A stretch of 64,000 bases of DNA from Actinomycetota bacterium (GCA_020160805.1 JAIUPO010000008.1:1-64000), one strand, 5' to 3'; counted from the stretch's first letter, positions 8,282-17,262 are shown. The notes: generated from the letters alone by a model not told the origin. Numbers and translations are program-made.

Positions 8282-10465
8282 ATGCCGGTGCACTACCCCT
8301 TTTCCGCCGTCCTCGGATGCGCAGCCGGCGGTGACCAGGCCCTTGATGATCAGGCCCTCGATGACCAAGCCGTGGATGACCGAGGCCTGGACGACATGGG
8401 CTTGGCCCTGATCCTGAGCACGATCGCCCCGCAGATCGGCGGCGTGCTGATCCGAGGTGAGAAGGGCACCGCCAAATCGACGGCCGTGCGAGCCTTGGCC
8501 GCCGTCCTCCCGCCACTGCAGGTGTATGCCGCGGACCGCTTCTCGATCGATCCGCATGACCCGGAGGCGACTTCACCGGACGGGCCCTTCGGGCCCGGGG
8601 CCGAGGTCATGAGCCGGCCAGTCCGCCTGGTCGAGTTGCCGGTGGGCGCCACCGAGGACCGGGTGCTCGGCTCGCTGCACCTGGAACGGGCGCTGGCCCA
8701 GGGCAAGGTCGAGTACGAGCCCGGACTGCTGGCCCGGGCACACCGCGGGATCCTCTATGTCGACGAGGTCAATCTGCTGCACGACCACCTGGTCGACCTG
8801 CTCCTGGACGCCGCCGCCATGGGCCGAGCCACGGTCGAACGCGATGGCGTCTCGATCGAGCACGCAGCCCGATTCGTCCTGATCGGCACGATGAATCCCG
8901 AGGAGGGCGAACTGCGCCCGCAACTCCTCGATCGCTTCGGCCTGACCGTCGAGGTCGCCGCGCCCCGGGATCCGGCCCAGCGGGTGGAGGTGGTGCGCCG
9001 CCGGATCGCCTATGACGCGGACCCCGCCGCCTTCGCCGCCCGCTTCGCCGCAGCCGAACGTGCCCTGACCGAGCGGATCGAAGCCGCTCAAGGACGACTG
9101 ACCGAGGTGCACCTGAGCGATCGGGCACTGCTGACCATCGCCGAGTTGTGCGCCGCCTTCGAGGTGGACGGCCTACGCGCCGACATCGTCCTGGCCCGGG
9201 CAGCCGTGGCACATGCCGCCTGGACCGGCCACGATGCTGTGACCAGAGCGGACATCCGCCGCGCCGCGCTGCTCGCACTCCCGCATCGGCGCCGCCGCAA
9301 CCCCTTCGATGCCCCTGGTCTCGACGAGGAACTGCTCGACTACATCCTGGCGAACGCCGATCTGCCGCCGGAGCCTCCGGATCCGCCGAAGGACGGGCAG
9401 AGCCCGACCACGCCGGAACCGTCCGAGAGCGAAGACGACGGTCCCGGCCAGCCGGATTCCGACCCTGGATCGGGCCCGGGCGGCAATGGCGGCGCCGGAG
9501 GCGAGGATGCCGGTCCTCCGGAGTCCGATGCGCTCGACGAAGCCCAGGCCGAAGCTCAGGCCAACCCTCATGACCCGAGGGATGACGAGCGGCCGCCGGC
9601 CGGCGGCCGGGCCGGATCCCCGGCCGGATCGGGGGAGTCCGTGGTCGCCGCCGCGACACCCTTCCGGCCCACCCTGATGACCGTGCGGGGTCTCGGGGCG
9701 GGCACCCCGGGGAAGCGGAGCCGGGCGCTGGCCACCTTCGGCCGTCGGGTCGGTGCAACCGCGGGCGACTCCGGATCGCTGCACCTGGTCGAGACACTGA
9801 TGGCGGCTGCCGGCAAACAGCCGGTCCGGGAGCGAGCGCAGGGCCGGGTGCAGGTCTGCGGTGAGGACCTGCGGATCGCCGTGCGTGAAGGCCGCGAAGC
9901 CAATCTGGTGCTCTTCTGCGTCGATGCCTCCGGGTCGATGGCCGCGCGCGCCCGGATGACCCAGGTCAAGACGGCCGTGCTCTCGCTGCTGCTGGACGCC
10001 TACCGCCGGCGGGACAAGGTCGCCCTGATCACCTTCTCCGGTCAGGGCGCCGCTCTGGCGCTGCCCCCGACGCATAGCGTCGAGATTGCCGCGGCTCGCC
10101 TGGCCGAGTTGCCGGCCGGGGGCCGCACGCCGCTGGCGGAGGGTCTGCTCGAGGCCGCACGGGTGCTGACCCGGGAGCGACTGCGCGACCCTCGGCTTCG
10201 ACCCCTGCTGGTCGTGGTCACCGACGGCCGGGCCACCGGCGGCCGGGACGCCGTCGCCCGGTCGCGCCGGGCGGCCGATCAGGTCGCGAGCCTGGGCGTG
10301 ACCAGCGTGGTCATCGACGGCGAGGACGGGCCGCTACGGCTCGGACTGGCGCGCGTGCTCGCCGGCCATCTGCAGGCCGAGTATCTGCCGGTGGCGCAGG
10401 TGGACGCGGCCGCGCTGACCGGCAGCGTGCACCGGCATACCCTCCAGGCGCGGGGGGCGGCCTGA
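8282..10465 (+). CDS. ChlI/ChlD-type chelatase subunit fusion (AAA+ plus VWA), probable cobaltochelatase partner of CobN
   Basis: This is a 727-residue fusion. The AAA+ ATPase (about 1-340) has Walker A RGEKGTAKST and a GILYVDEVNLLHDH Walker B. A Pro/acidic linker follows (about 365-450), then a C-terminal VWA domain with the metal site FCVDASGSMAAR and VVTDGRATGG. It should power cobalt insertion into hydrogenobyrinic acid a,c-diamide with CobN, replacing CobS/CobT. ATG 8282 lies just behind a cobalamin riboswitch. The stop overlaps cobO (TGATG). A four-unit 15-bp repeat expands the stretch before Walker A, where relatives usually read roughly VGQDDMKLAL. Confidence 0.92.
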   Translation: MPVHYPFSAVLGCAAGGDQALDDQALDDQAVDDRGLDDMGLALILSTIAPQIGGVLIRGEKGTAKSTAVRALAAVLPPLQVYAADRFSIDPHDPEATSPDGPFGPGAEVMSRPVRLVELPVGATEDRVLGSLHLERALAQGKVEYEPGLLARAHRGILYVDEVNLLHDHLVDLLLDAAAMGRATVERDGVSIEHAARFVLIGTMNPEEGELRPQLLDRFGLTVEVAAPRDPAQRVEVVRRRIAYDADPAAFAARFAAAERALTERIEAAQGRLTEVHLSDRALLTIAELCAAFEVDGLRADIVLARAAVAHAAWTGHDAVTRADIRRAALLALPHRRRRNPFDAPGLDEELLDYILANADLPPEPPDPPKDGQSPTTPEPSESEDDGPGQPDSDPGSGPGGNGGAGGEDAGPPESDALDEAQAEAQANPHDPRDDERPPAGGRAGSPAGSGESVVAAATPFRPTLMTVRGLGAGTPGKRSRALATFGRRVGATAGDSGSLHLVETLMAAAGKQPVRERAQGRVQVCGEDLRIAVREGREANLVLFCVDASGSMAARARMTQVKTAVLSLLLDAYRRRDKVALITFSGQGAALALPPTHSVEIAAARLAELPAGGRTPLAEGLLEAARVLTRERLRDPRLRPLLVVVTDGRATGGRDAVARSRRAADQVASLGVTSVVIDGEDGPLRLGLARVLAGHLQAEYLPVAQVDAAALTGSVHRHTLQARGAA
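8333..8392 (+). repeat. 15-bp tandem repeat, four units, in the chelatase ATPase
   Basis: Four in-frame, slightly diverged units begin GACCAGGCCCTTGAT. They encode DQALD, DQALD, DQAVD and DRGLD, immediately before DDMGLALIL. Divergence between units suggests an old expansion still under coding constraint. Confidence 0.9.
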
Positions 10466-11079
10466 TGCCCCAGGGGCGGCCGAGCCGGATCCCGGACGAT
10501 GGCCTGACCACGCGGCAGCGCCGCAACCGACCGCTGCTGATCGTGCATACGGGCCCGGGCAAGGGCAAGTCCACCGCGGCCTTCGGGCTGGCGCTGCGCG
10601 GATGGAATCAGGGCTGGCGCATCGGGGTCTTCCAGTTCGTGAAGTCGGCCCGCTGGCGGATCGGGGAGCAGAGCGTGCTGGAACGGCTCGGGCGATTGCA
10701 CGCGGAGACCGGCGAGGGGGGCCCGGTCGAATGGCACAAGATGGGTTCGGGCTGGTCCTGGAGCCGCAAGCAGGGCGAGGAGCAGAGTCATGAGCAGGCC
10801 GCCCGCGAGGGCTGGGCAGAGGTCAAGCGCCGCCTCGCCGATCAGAGCCACGATCTGCTCATCCTGGACGAGTTCACCTATCCGATGACCTGGGGCTGGG
10901 TCGAGGTCGAGGAGGTGGTCGCCACCGTGAGCCAGCGCCCCGGCTTCCAGCATGTCGTGATCACCGGCCGCAATGCCGATCCCCGCCTGATCGCCGCCGC
11001 CGACCTGGTCACCGAGATGACCAAAGTCACACACCCGATGGATGCCGGGCAGAAGGGCCAGAAGGGCATCGAATGGTGA
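10465..11079 (+). CDS. cobO: CobO, corrinoid adenosyltransferase
   Basis: CobO transfers the 5'-deoxyadenosyl group of ATP to cob(I)yrinate a,c-diamide. The BtuR/CobO-type P-loop TGPGKGKSTAAFGLALR is near residue 30. It is followed by VFQFVKSARWRIGE, the Trp-rich HKMGSGWSWSRK and the LILDEFTYPMTWGW Walker B block. At 204 residues it has normal length. ATG 10465 shares its A with the stop of the preceding chelatase gene. The cobB frame begins 5 bp after its stop. Confidence 0.96.
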   Translation: MPQGRPSRIPDDGLTTRQRRNRPLLIVHTGPGKGKSTAAFGLALRGWNQGWRIGVFQFVKSARWRIGEQSVLERLGRLHAETGEGGPVEWHKMGSGWSWSRKQGEEQSHEQAAREGWAEVKRRLADQSHDLLILDEFTYPMTWGWVEVEEVVATVSQRPGFQHVVITGRNADPRLIAAADLVTEMTKVTHPMDAGQKGQKGIEW

Positions 11080-11083
11080 GGCG

Positions 11084-13783
11084 GTGGTAGCGCTGCCACG
11101 CCTGGTGATCGCGGCCCCGGCCACCGGCGCGGGCAAGACCACCATCGCGACCGGGCTGATGGCGGCGCTACGCCTGGCCGGGCATCAGGTCAGCGGGCAC
11201 AAGGTGGGTCCGGACTACATCGATCCCGGATATCACGCGCTGGCCACCGGCCGGCCCGGTCGCAACCTGGACCCGCACCTGGTGGGGGAGGCGCGGATCG
11301 TCCCGCTCTTGCTGCACGGGGCGGCGGGGGCCGATGTCGCGGTGATCGAGGGGGTGATGGGGCTGTATGACGGGCGCCTGGGCACCGGCGGTTTCGCCTC
11401 GACCGCGCATGTCGCCCGGCTGACCGGCTCCCCGGTTGTGCTGGTGCTCGACGTCGCCCGGATGTCGCGCACGGTGGCGGCCGTGGCCGCCGGGATGGCC
11501 GCCTTCGACGATGGCATCACCATCGCCGGGGTCGTGCTCAATCGCACCGGTTCGCCCCGCAATGACGCCGAGATCGCCACCGCTGTGGAAAGCACCGGAC
11601 TGCCGGTGCTGGGGATGCTGCCGCGCGATGCGGACCTGGCCGTCCCGTCGCGGCATCTGGGCTTGGTGCCGGCTCAGGAGCGCGACGGCTCGATCGCGCT
11701 GCTGCGCCGGCTCGGAGAGCAGGTCGCCCGCCATCTCGACCTGGAGGGCCTGCTGGCGATCGCTCGCGCCGCCCCCGGCTTGGCCGGCCTGGCTTGGGAC
11801 CCGTGCCGGCAGGTCCGCTCCGGCGGCCCCGGACGACCGGTAATCGCTGTGGCCGGTGGGCGGGCCTTCACCTTCCGCTATGCCGAGACCGAGGAGTTGC
11901 TCCGGGCTGCCGGCTGCGCGATCGTCACCTTCGATCCGCTGAGCGATCCGGCTCTGCCGGAGCGGACCAGTGGGATCTACCTCGGTGGCGGCTTCCCCGA
12001 GGTCTATGCCGCCGAGTTGGCGGCCAATCACTCCTTGCTACGTCACCTGCGGGCCGCAGTCGAGGCCGGCATACCCACCGTCGCCGAATGCGCTGGGCTG
12101 CTCTATCTCGCCCGCACGCTGGATGGCGCGGACCTGGCCGCGATCGTCCCGGCCGACGCCCGGATGAGCGAACGACTGACCTTGCGCTATCCGCTGGCGC
12201 AGGCCGCCACGGATTCGCTGCTGACCCGGGCGGGGGAGCAGGTTACCGGCCACGAGTTCCACCGCACCCGCACCGAGCCGGTCAGCGGAGGGGCCGCGGA
12301 AGGGGTCAGCGGAGGTGGCGGCGCCCAGGCTGCCGCAGAAACGGCTCTGTCGCCCACGGCCGCCTGGATCATCGACGACGCCCCCACCGGATTCGCCACC
12401 CGCACCTGGCATGCCTCCTACCTGCACGTGCACTGGGCCGGATACCCGCAGTTGGCGCAGCGCTTCGCCAATGCCGCGCATCGAACCGAGCCCTACTCGG
12501 GCGAGTCCGGGCCCGCCGGGCCGGGTGGAAGGCAGTCGTGGTCGGCGGGACCGCCGTCGTGCCCGCCACGGCCATACCTGGCCATCGGCTCCGCCGCCAC
12601 GGGCCGGCCCGACGCAATGCGGCACTCGCGCCGCGCAATTCAGCGGGATCCGCTGCGTCATCACGGCGATGCGGAGACGGGACCGGGCCTGCTCGATTTC
12701 GCCGTCAATGTCTTCGACGGGCCCCGACCGGCCTGGCTGGAGGCGGCGCTGCAGGAATCCCTGGCGCAGTCGAGCGCCTATCCCGACGCCCGGCCGGCCG
12801 CCGCGGCCATCGCCGCCCACCACGGCCGCAGGATCGAGGAAGTCCTGCCGTGCGCCGGGGCCGCCGAGGCCTTCACCCTGATCGCGCGGCTGCGCCGGTG
12901 GCGCCGACCGGTCGTGGTCCACCCGCAGTTCACCGAACCGCACGCGGCCCTGGAGCGGGCCGGACGCCGCGTCATACCGGTGCTGCTGAGCGAGACCAGC
13001 GGCTTCGCGCTGGACCCGGACGCCGTCCCGGCGGATGCCGATCTGGTCATCCTCGGCAATCCGACCAATCCGACCGGCGTGCTGCACTCGGCCGAGCAGA
13101 TCAGCCGATTGCGCCGACCGGGTCGGCTGCTGGTGGTCGACGAGGCCTTCATGGATGCCGTCCCGGACCAGCCGGAGAGCCTGATCGGTGATGGCTTCGA
13201 GGAGGTCATCGTGCTGCGCAGCCTGACCAAGCACTGGTCCATCCCCGGGGTGCGGGCCGGATATCTCGTCGGCGACCACCGGGTCATCCGCGCCCTGGAG
13301 CGTCAGCAGACACCATGGTCGGTATCCACGCCGGCGATCGCCGCCATGCTCGCCTGCTGCACCCCCACCGCCAGCGCAGCCTCGCGTGAACGAGCGGTCG
13401 AGTTGTCCCGGTGGCGAGCCGTCCTGGAGGACGGGCTGCGCGAGCGCCGAATCGCCTTCGTGCCGTCTGCGGCCCCCTTCGTGCTGGCACGCCCGGAGCC
13501 TGCTGTCGGTATGCCCGTGCCCCGTGACCCTGCGCGGTCGCGCGATCCGCGCCCCGCAGATCCCGGCGAGCCGGGCTCCGGGCGGGCGGCGGCGGGCATA
13601 CCCGCTGTGCATTCGGCCCTGCGCCGGCAGGGCATCGCGGTGCGGCGCGCCGATACCTTTCCCGGCCTCGACTCCGGATGGATCCGGATCGCCGTCCGTC
13701 CGCCCGCCGCCACCGCAGCCCTGCTCGCCGCCCTCGACCGGAGCAGGGCCGTCGCCCCCATCGTCCAACCCCAGTCCCCCTAG
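11084..13783 (+). CDS. CobB-CobC fusion: cobyrinate a,c-diamide synthase plus threonine-phosphate decarboxylase-like aminotransferase
   Basis: This is one uninterrupted 899-residue frame. Residues 1 to about 480 are CobB: P-loop APATGAGKTTIATGLMAAL, VGPDYIDPGYH, and a class I glutaminase half with LGGGFPEVYAAELAAN and the nucleophile region VAECAGLLYLAR. It amidates the a and c carboxylates. After a low-complexity linker, residues from about 515 are a PLP fold-type I enzyme like CobC/CobD: HGDAETGPGLLDFAVNV, ILGNPTNPTG, VVDEAF and PLP lysine in RSLTKHWSIPGVRAGY near residue 715. That half would supply (R)-1-aminopropan-2-ol phosphate. GTG 11084 is the likely start, although the frame is open to 11042 inside cobO. 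Confidence 0.92.
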   Translation: MVALPRLVIAAPATGAGKTTIATGLMAALRLAGHQVSGHKVGPDYIDPGYHALATGRPGRNLDPHLVGEARIVPLLLHGAAGADVAVIEGVMGLYDGRLGTGGFASTAHVARLTGSPVVLVLDVARMSRTVAAVAAGMAAFDDGITIAGVVLNRTGSPRNDAEIATAVESTGLPVLGMLPRDADLAVPSRHLGLVPAQERDGSIALLRRLGEQVARHLDLEGLLAIARAAPGLAGLAWDPCRQVRSGGPGRPVIAVAGGRAFTFRYAETEELLRAAGCAIVTFDPLSDPALPERTSGIYLGGGFPEVYAAELAANHSLLRHLRAAVEAGIPTVAECAGLLYLARTLDGADLAAIVPADARMSERLTLRYPLAQAATDSLLTRAGEQVTGHEFHRTRTEPVSGGAAEGVSGGGGAQAAAETALSPTAAWIIDDAPTGFATRTWHASYLHVHWAGYPQLAQRFANAAHRTEPYSGESGPAGPGGRQSWSAGPPSCPPRPYLAIGSAATGRPDAMRHSRRAIQRDPLRHHGDAETGPGLLDFAVNVFDGPRPAWLEAALQESLAQSSAYPDARPAAAAIAAHHGRRIEEVLPCAGAAEAFTLIARLRRWRRPVVVHPQFTEPHAALERAGRRVIPVLLSETSGFALDPDAVPADADLVILGNPTNPTGVLHSAEQISRLRRPGRLLVVDEAFMDAVPDQPESLIGDGFEEVIVLRSLTKHWSIPGVRAGYLVGDHRVIRALERQQTPWSVSTPAIAAMLACCTPTASAASRERAVELSRWRAVLEDGLRERRIAFVPSAAPFVLARPEPAVGMPVPRDPARSRDPRPADPGEPGSGRAAAGIPAVHSALRRQGIAVRRADTFPGLDSGWIRIAVRPPAATAALLAALDRSRAVAPIVQPQSP

Positions 13784-13800
13784 CGATCAGGACCCTGAAC

Positions 13801-14856
13801 GTGCCTCGCATCTCGCCCCCCTCGCCCATCGCCCGAGACCACGCGGCCAAGCGCCTGGCTGCCCTGGCGACGCCGCCGAACGCCCTGGGCCGGCTCGGCG
13901 ACCTTGGGGTGTGGCTTGCCTCCTGCCAGGGCCATGTCCCGCCCCGGCCCCTGGAGGATGTGCGGCTGGTCATCTTCGCCGGTGACCACGGGGTTGCGGC
14001 GCACGGCGTCTCCGCCTTCCCGGCCAGCATCACCGGGGCGATGGTGCGCACCTTCCTGGCCGGCAGGGCCGGCGTCAGCGCCCTGGCCGCGGCGCATGGT
14101 GTGTCCGTGCGGGTGCTGGATCTCGGTGTCGCCGATGACTTTTCCGATCTCGACCCACAGCTGCGAGCGGCCTTGACGGCCTACAAGATCCGGGCTGGCA
14201 GCGGTGCCATCCACCTCGAGGATGCGCTCACCGCGCAGCAGACCCGAGCCGCTCTCGATGCCGGAGCCCAGGTGGCTCGCGCCGAGATCGCCGCCGGAGC
14301 GCAGCTCCTGCTCAGCGGAGACATGGGCATCGGCAACACCACCGCGGCGGCCGCCTTGGTGGCAGCCGGTGTGGGGGCGTCCGCCGCCCAGGTGACCGGA
14401 CGCGGAACCGGAATCAGCGACGAGACCCTCGCACACAAGATCCAGCTGATCCAGGCCGCCCTCGATCGGGCTGGCACTCGCGCGCTCGACCCGATCGAGA
14501 GCCTGAGCGCCCTCGGCAGCGCCGACCTCGCCGCCACCACCGGATACCTGCTCGCGGCCGCACAGGACGGCGTGCCGGTGCTGCTGGACGGCCTGATGAG
14601 CGTGGCCTGCGCTCTGACCGCCCAGCGCGTCGAGCCTGGTGCGGCCGCCTGGTTCGCGGCGGGACATCGCTCCACCGAGCCGGCGCAATCGCTGGCGCTG
14701 ACCGAACTCGGGCTGGAACCCATCCTCGACCTCGGCATGCGGCTGGGCGAGGGCTCGGGTGCGGTGACCGCGCTGCCGGTGCTGCGCAGCGCGGTGGCGC
14801 TGCTGCGCGAGGTCGCCCTGCTCGAAGACCTGCCAGCGCCGCCGCAGGGGCCCTGA
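13801..14856 (+). CDS. cobT: CobT, nicotinate-nucleotide:dimethylbenzimidazole phosphoribosyltransferase
   Basis: CobT makes alpha-ribazole 5'-phosphate for the lower ligand. Conserved blocks include TPPNALGRLGDLGVWLA, VIFAGDHGVAAHGVSAFP, LLLSGDMGIGNTTAAAAL and a C-terminal catalytic-Glu region, LGMRLGEGSGAVTALPVL. GTG 13801 gives 351 residues, the family length. The start follows the cobBC stop by 17 bp and has only a weak ribosome site, so coupling with the upstream gene is likely. No BluB-like gene for making dimethylbenzimidazole is in the window. The stop overlaps the cobS ATG. Confidence 0.95.
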   Translation: MPRISPPSPIARDHAAKRLAALATPPNALGRLGDLGVWLASCQGHVPPRPLEDVRLVIFAGDHGVAAHGVSAFPASITGAMVRTFLAGRAGVSALAAAHGVSVRVLDLGVADDFSDLDPQLRAALTAYKIRAGSGAIHLEDALTAQQTRAALDAGAQVARAEIAAGAQLLLSGDMGIGNTTAAAALVAAGVGASAAQVTGRGTGISDETLAHKIQLIQAALDRAGTRALDPIESLSALGSADLAATTGYLLAAAQDGVPVLLDGLMSVACALTAQRVEPGAAAWFAAGHRSTEPAQSLALTELGLEPILDLGMRLGEGSGAVTALPVLRSAVALLREVALLEDLPAPPQGP

Positions 14857-15623
14857 TGCTCCGGGATGCCTGGCGACTCGCGCTCGGCACCCTGACCGCG
14901 GTGCCGGTCCGGCCTCCCTCCAGGGTGGACCGCCGCCGGGCCGGAGCCGCGATGATGCTGGCGCCCGTGGCCGCCATGCCGCTGGGGCTGGTAATGACCG
15001 GCATCATCCTCGCCGGACACTGGTTGGGCCTGTCTGCACTGGTCACAGCCATGCTGGCGATCGGCGGGGCGATCCTGGGCAATCGCGCCTTCCACCTGGA
15101 CGGGCTGGCCGATGTGGCCGATGGCCTGGCCGCCTCCAATGACCGCGAGCGTTCGCTGGCCGTGATGAAGTCTGGCTCGTGCGGCCCCGCCGGGGTGCTC
15201 GCGCTGCTGCTCGTCGTCGGCCTGCAAGTTGCTGCCGTGACCGCGCTCATCGACTCGCTGCCCTGGTGGCGCGCGGCCGTGCTGGCCGGCGCGGGGCTCT
15301 GCGCGGCCAGGTTGGCGCTGGTCCTCGGCGCTCTGCGCGGGGTGCCTGCCGCCCGCTCCGACGGACTCGGCTCGACCTTCGCCCGTAGTGTCGCCCCGGC
15401 CGCGGCCGGGGCGCTCTGGCTGCTGGGCGTGGCCCTGCTTGGAGGGCTCGGCTGGTGGGCCGGGCTGCCCTGGTGGCGCGGCGTGCTCGCGGCAGCAGTG
15501 GCCGCCGCGCTGGTGGTCGTGCTGGTGGCGCGGGCGGTGCGCCGCTTCGGCGGCGTCACCGGCGACGCCCTCGGGGCCAGCATCGAAGTCGCCTTCGCCG
15601 CCATCCTGGTCGGACTGTCGTGA
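14856..15623 (+). CDS. cobS: CobS, adenosylcobinamide-GDP ribazoletransferase (cobalamin synthase)
   Basis: This integral membrane enzyme joins adenosylcobinamide-GDP with alpha-ribazole (phosphate). It is a 255-residue, very hydrophobic protein with about six membrane segments. It carries the conserved acidic motif HLDGLADVADGLAAS and, later, SGSCGPAGVLAL. The order cobT-cobS-cbiB with 1-4 bp overlaps places the nucleotide-loop and membrane steps together. The name follows the B12 synthase CobS/CobV, not the CobS chelatase subunit of proteobacteria. Confidence 0.94.
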   Translation: MLRDAWRLALGTLTAVPVRPPSRVDRRRAGAAMMLAPVAAMPLGLVMTGIILAGHWLGLSALVTAMLAIGGAILGNRAFHLDGLADVADGLAASNDRERSLAVMKSGSCGPAGVLALLLVVGLQVAAVTALIDSLPWWRAAVLAGAGLCAARLALVLGALRGVPAARSDGLGSTFARSVAPAAAGALWLLGVALLGGLGWWAGLPWWRGVLAAAVAAALVVVLVARAVRRFGGVTGDALGASIEVAFAAILVGLS

Positions 15624-16627
15624 AAGCCGTCGTCAGCGCCCGGGCCGCCGGCCTCCTGCTGGGCTTTGCCGCGGACCGGACCTTCGGCGACCCGGCCCGC
15701 TACCACCCGGTCGCCGGTTTCGGCCGGCTCGCCGAGGCCCTCGAGGGCCGGCTGTATGCCGATTCCCGCGCCCGCGGAGCGGCGCACACCATCCTGCTGG
15801 TCGGTGCGGCGGCGGGGCTGGGGCTGGCGGCCCAGCGGCATACCACCGGGCCGGTGAAGACCACCCTGGCGACCGCCGCGGCGACCTGGGTCGTTCTCGG
15901 CGGACGATCGCTGGAACGAGAGGCGGCCGCGGTGCATACTCACCTGGCCCTCGGCGACCTGGCCGCCGCTCGGATGCAGGTGCGGCGCCTGGTCGGACGA
16001 GATACCGCCGAACTCGACGCCGCCGAGATCTCTCGCGCGGTCGTCGAATCGGTGGCCGAGAACACCTCCGATGCCGTCATTGCTCCCTTGGCCTGGGGTG
16101 CGGTCGCGGGCATCCCGGGGCTGCTCGGCTATCGCGCGGTCAACACGCTGGACGCGATGGTGGGACACCGCAATGCGCGATACGAGCGCTTCGGCTGGGC
16201 CGCCGCGCGACTGGACGATGCGGCGAACCTGCCGGGATCGCGCCTGTCCGCCCTGCTGGTGCTGATCGTGGCGCCCCGGCAGGCCGCTGCGGCCTGGCGT
16301 GCCTGGCGCCGGGACGCGGCCGCGCACCCCAGCCCCAATGCCGGTGTGGTGGAGGCGGCCTTCGCGGGATCCCTCGGGATCCGGCTCGGTGGCACCAACC
16401 GCTACTACGGCAACCGGATCGAGCAGCGCGCGGTGCTCGGCGACGGGCGCGCGGCGCGACCGGGCGACATACCGGCCGCCACCGCCCTGGCTCGCCGGGT
16501 CGGACTCGGCGCAATTCTCGTGGCCGCCGCCGTCGCCGGCGCGGTGGGCGGCCCAGTGGGCAGCGCGACGCTCGGCGCCGCTACCGGCCGCGGCCGTCAC
16601 TCGCGCAGCACACAGTCCCCGCAATAG
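15620..16627 (+). CDS. cbiB: CbiB/CobD, adenosylcobinamide-phosphate synthase
   Basis: This is the membrane enzyme that attaches aminopropanol (phosphate) to adenosylcobyric acid. It opens RAAGLLLGFAADRTFGDPAR and contains YHPVAGFGRLAEALE, VAENTSDAVIAPLAWGAVAG, YRAVNTLDAMVGHRN and AAHPSPNAGVVEAAFAGSLG, all typical. GTG 15620 overlaps the cobS stop; the open frame extends upstream, but that part is shadow. It has 335 residues. It is the last gene of the riboswitch-led chlID operon and overlaps the convergent FhuF-like gene by 31 bp. Confidence 0.94.
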   Translation: MKAVVSARAAGLLLGFAADRTFGDPARYHPVAGFGRLAEALEGRLYADSRARGAAHTILLVGAAAGLGLAAQRHTTGPVKTTLATAAATWVVLGGRSLEREAAAVHTHLALGDLAAARMQVRRLVGRDTAELDAAEISRAVVESVAENTSDAVIAPLAWGAVAGIPGLLGYRAVNTLDAMVGHRNARYERFGWAAARLDDAANLPGSRLSALLVLIVAPRQAAAAWRAWRRDAAAHPSPNAGVVEAAFAGSLGIRLGGTNRYYGNRIEQRAVLGDGRAARPGDIPAATALARRVGLGAILVAAAVAGAVGGPVGSATLGAATGRGRHSRSTQSPQ

Positions 16628-17262
16628 CCGCCCCCCGGGACGCGATAGTAGAGACAGCAGGAGGTACGCAGGAAGTCCACCTCGGCCGGATTGACCACGG
16701 CTCCCGCGCCATGCAGGGGGCCATCCAGCAGCGACCGGCCGATCCCCAAGGCCGATTCGGTCAACTCCGGGCGCGCCCGAGCGATCATTCTCACCGCCCC
16801 GAAGACGGCGGACGCGGCATTCCCATGTAACACCTGAGACGAGAGCGAGTAGCGCTCCTCGATCACCTCGGCCAGCGGAAAAATGTTCTGCACCAAGGCT
16901 TTCCCCAGGTCCGGCGGAACCGGAGCTCCGGTCGCCGCCAGCGGCCACGGACCGCTTTCGCTCGGCCGCCACCAGGTCAGGTCCCAGTCCAGGGCCGGCA
17001 GCCGGATGCCGAGAGCCGCGGCCCCAAGATGCGGCGCGAGCAGGCGGGCGAAGAGGCCCAATGACATGGTCGAGGCAGCGACTCGCGGCTCGATCTCGAC
17101 GCCCGCCAGGCGGCCGAGGAAGTCGGCGGTGTAGGCCACCCGCTCGTCGAAGGCGCGCCCGTCGCGCAGCGCACCCAGCGGCCGCCAGTCGGTGCCCTCG
17201 TCTAGGGAATCGAGGGCGAAGAAGGGCCCGATCCCGGCGAGCGCGGTGTCGTCGTCCGTCAT
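16597..17262 (-). CDS. FhuF-like [2Fe-2S] protein
   Basis: This is a 221-residue soluble protein. Its C-terminus, TSCCLYYRVPGGGYCGDC, has the CC-x10-C-x2-C arrangement that binds a [2Fe-2S] cluster in the siderophore-iron reductase FhuF. The central part fits the ferric iron reductase/IucA-like fold (NIFPLAEVIEERYSLSSQVLHGNAASAVFGA). ATG 17262 follows a clear GGAGGC site. FhuF reduces ferric siderophores. Here the gene sits among cobalamin genes and tail-to-tail with cbiB, so a role in reducing cobalt corrinoids or in metal supply is possible. That is inference only. Confidence 0.8.
   Translation of the reverse strand: MTDDDTALAGIGPFFALDSLDEGTDWRPLGALRDGRAFDERVAYTADFLGRLAGVEIEPRVAASTMSLGLFARLLAPHLGAAALGIRLPALDWDLTWWRPSESGPWPLAATGAPVPPDLGKALVQNIFPLAEVIEERYSLSSQVLHGNAASAVFGAVRMIARARPELTESALGIGRSLLDGPLHGAGAVVNPAEVDFLRTSCCLYYRVPGGGYCGDCVLRE

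Noticed and set aside
10465-11079. GGCATAC/GTATGCC copies as orientation-specific FtsK/KOPS-like sites
   Set aside because: Across the window the two orientations are about equally common, so a polar guidance signal is not supported by this segment.
14414-16972. 852-codon minus-strand open frame opposite cobT, cobS and cbiB
   Set aside because: Antisense shadow. The plus-strand genes are unambiguous and the reverse translation has no family resemblance.
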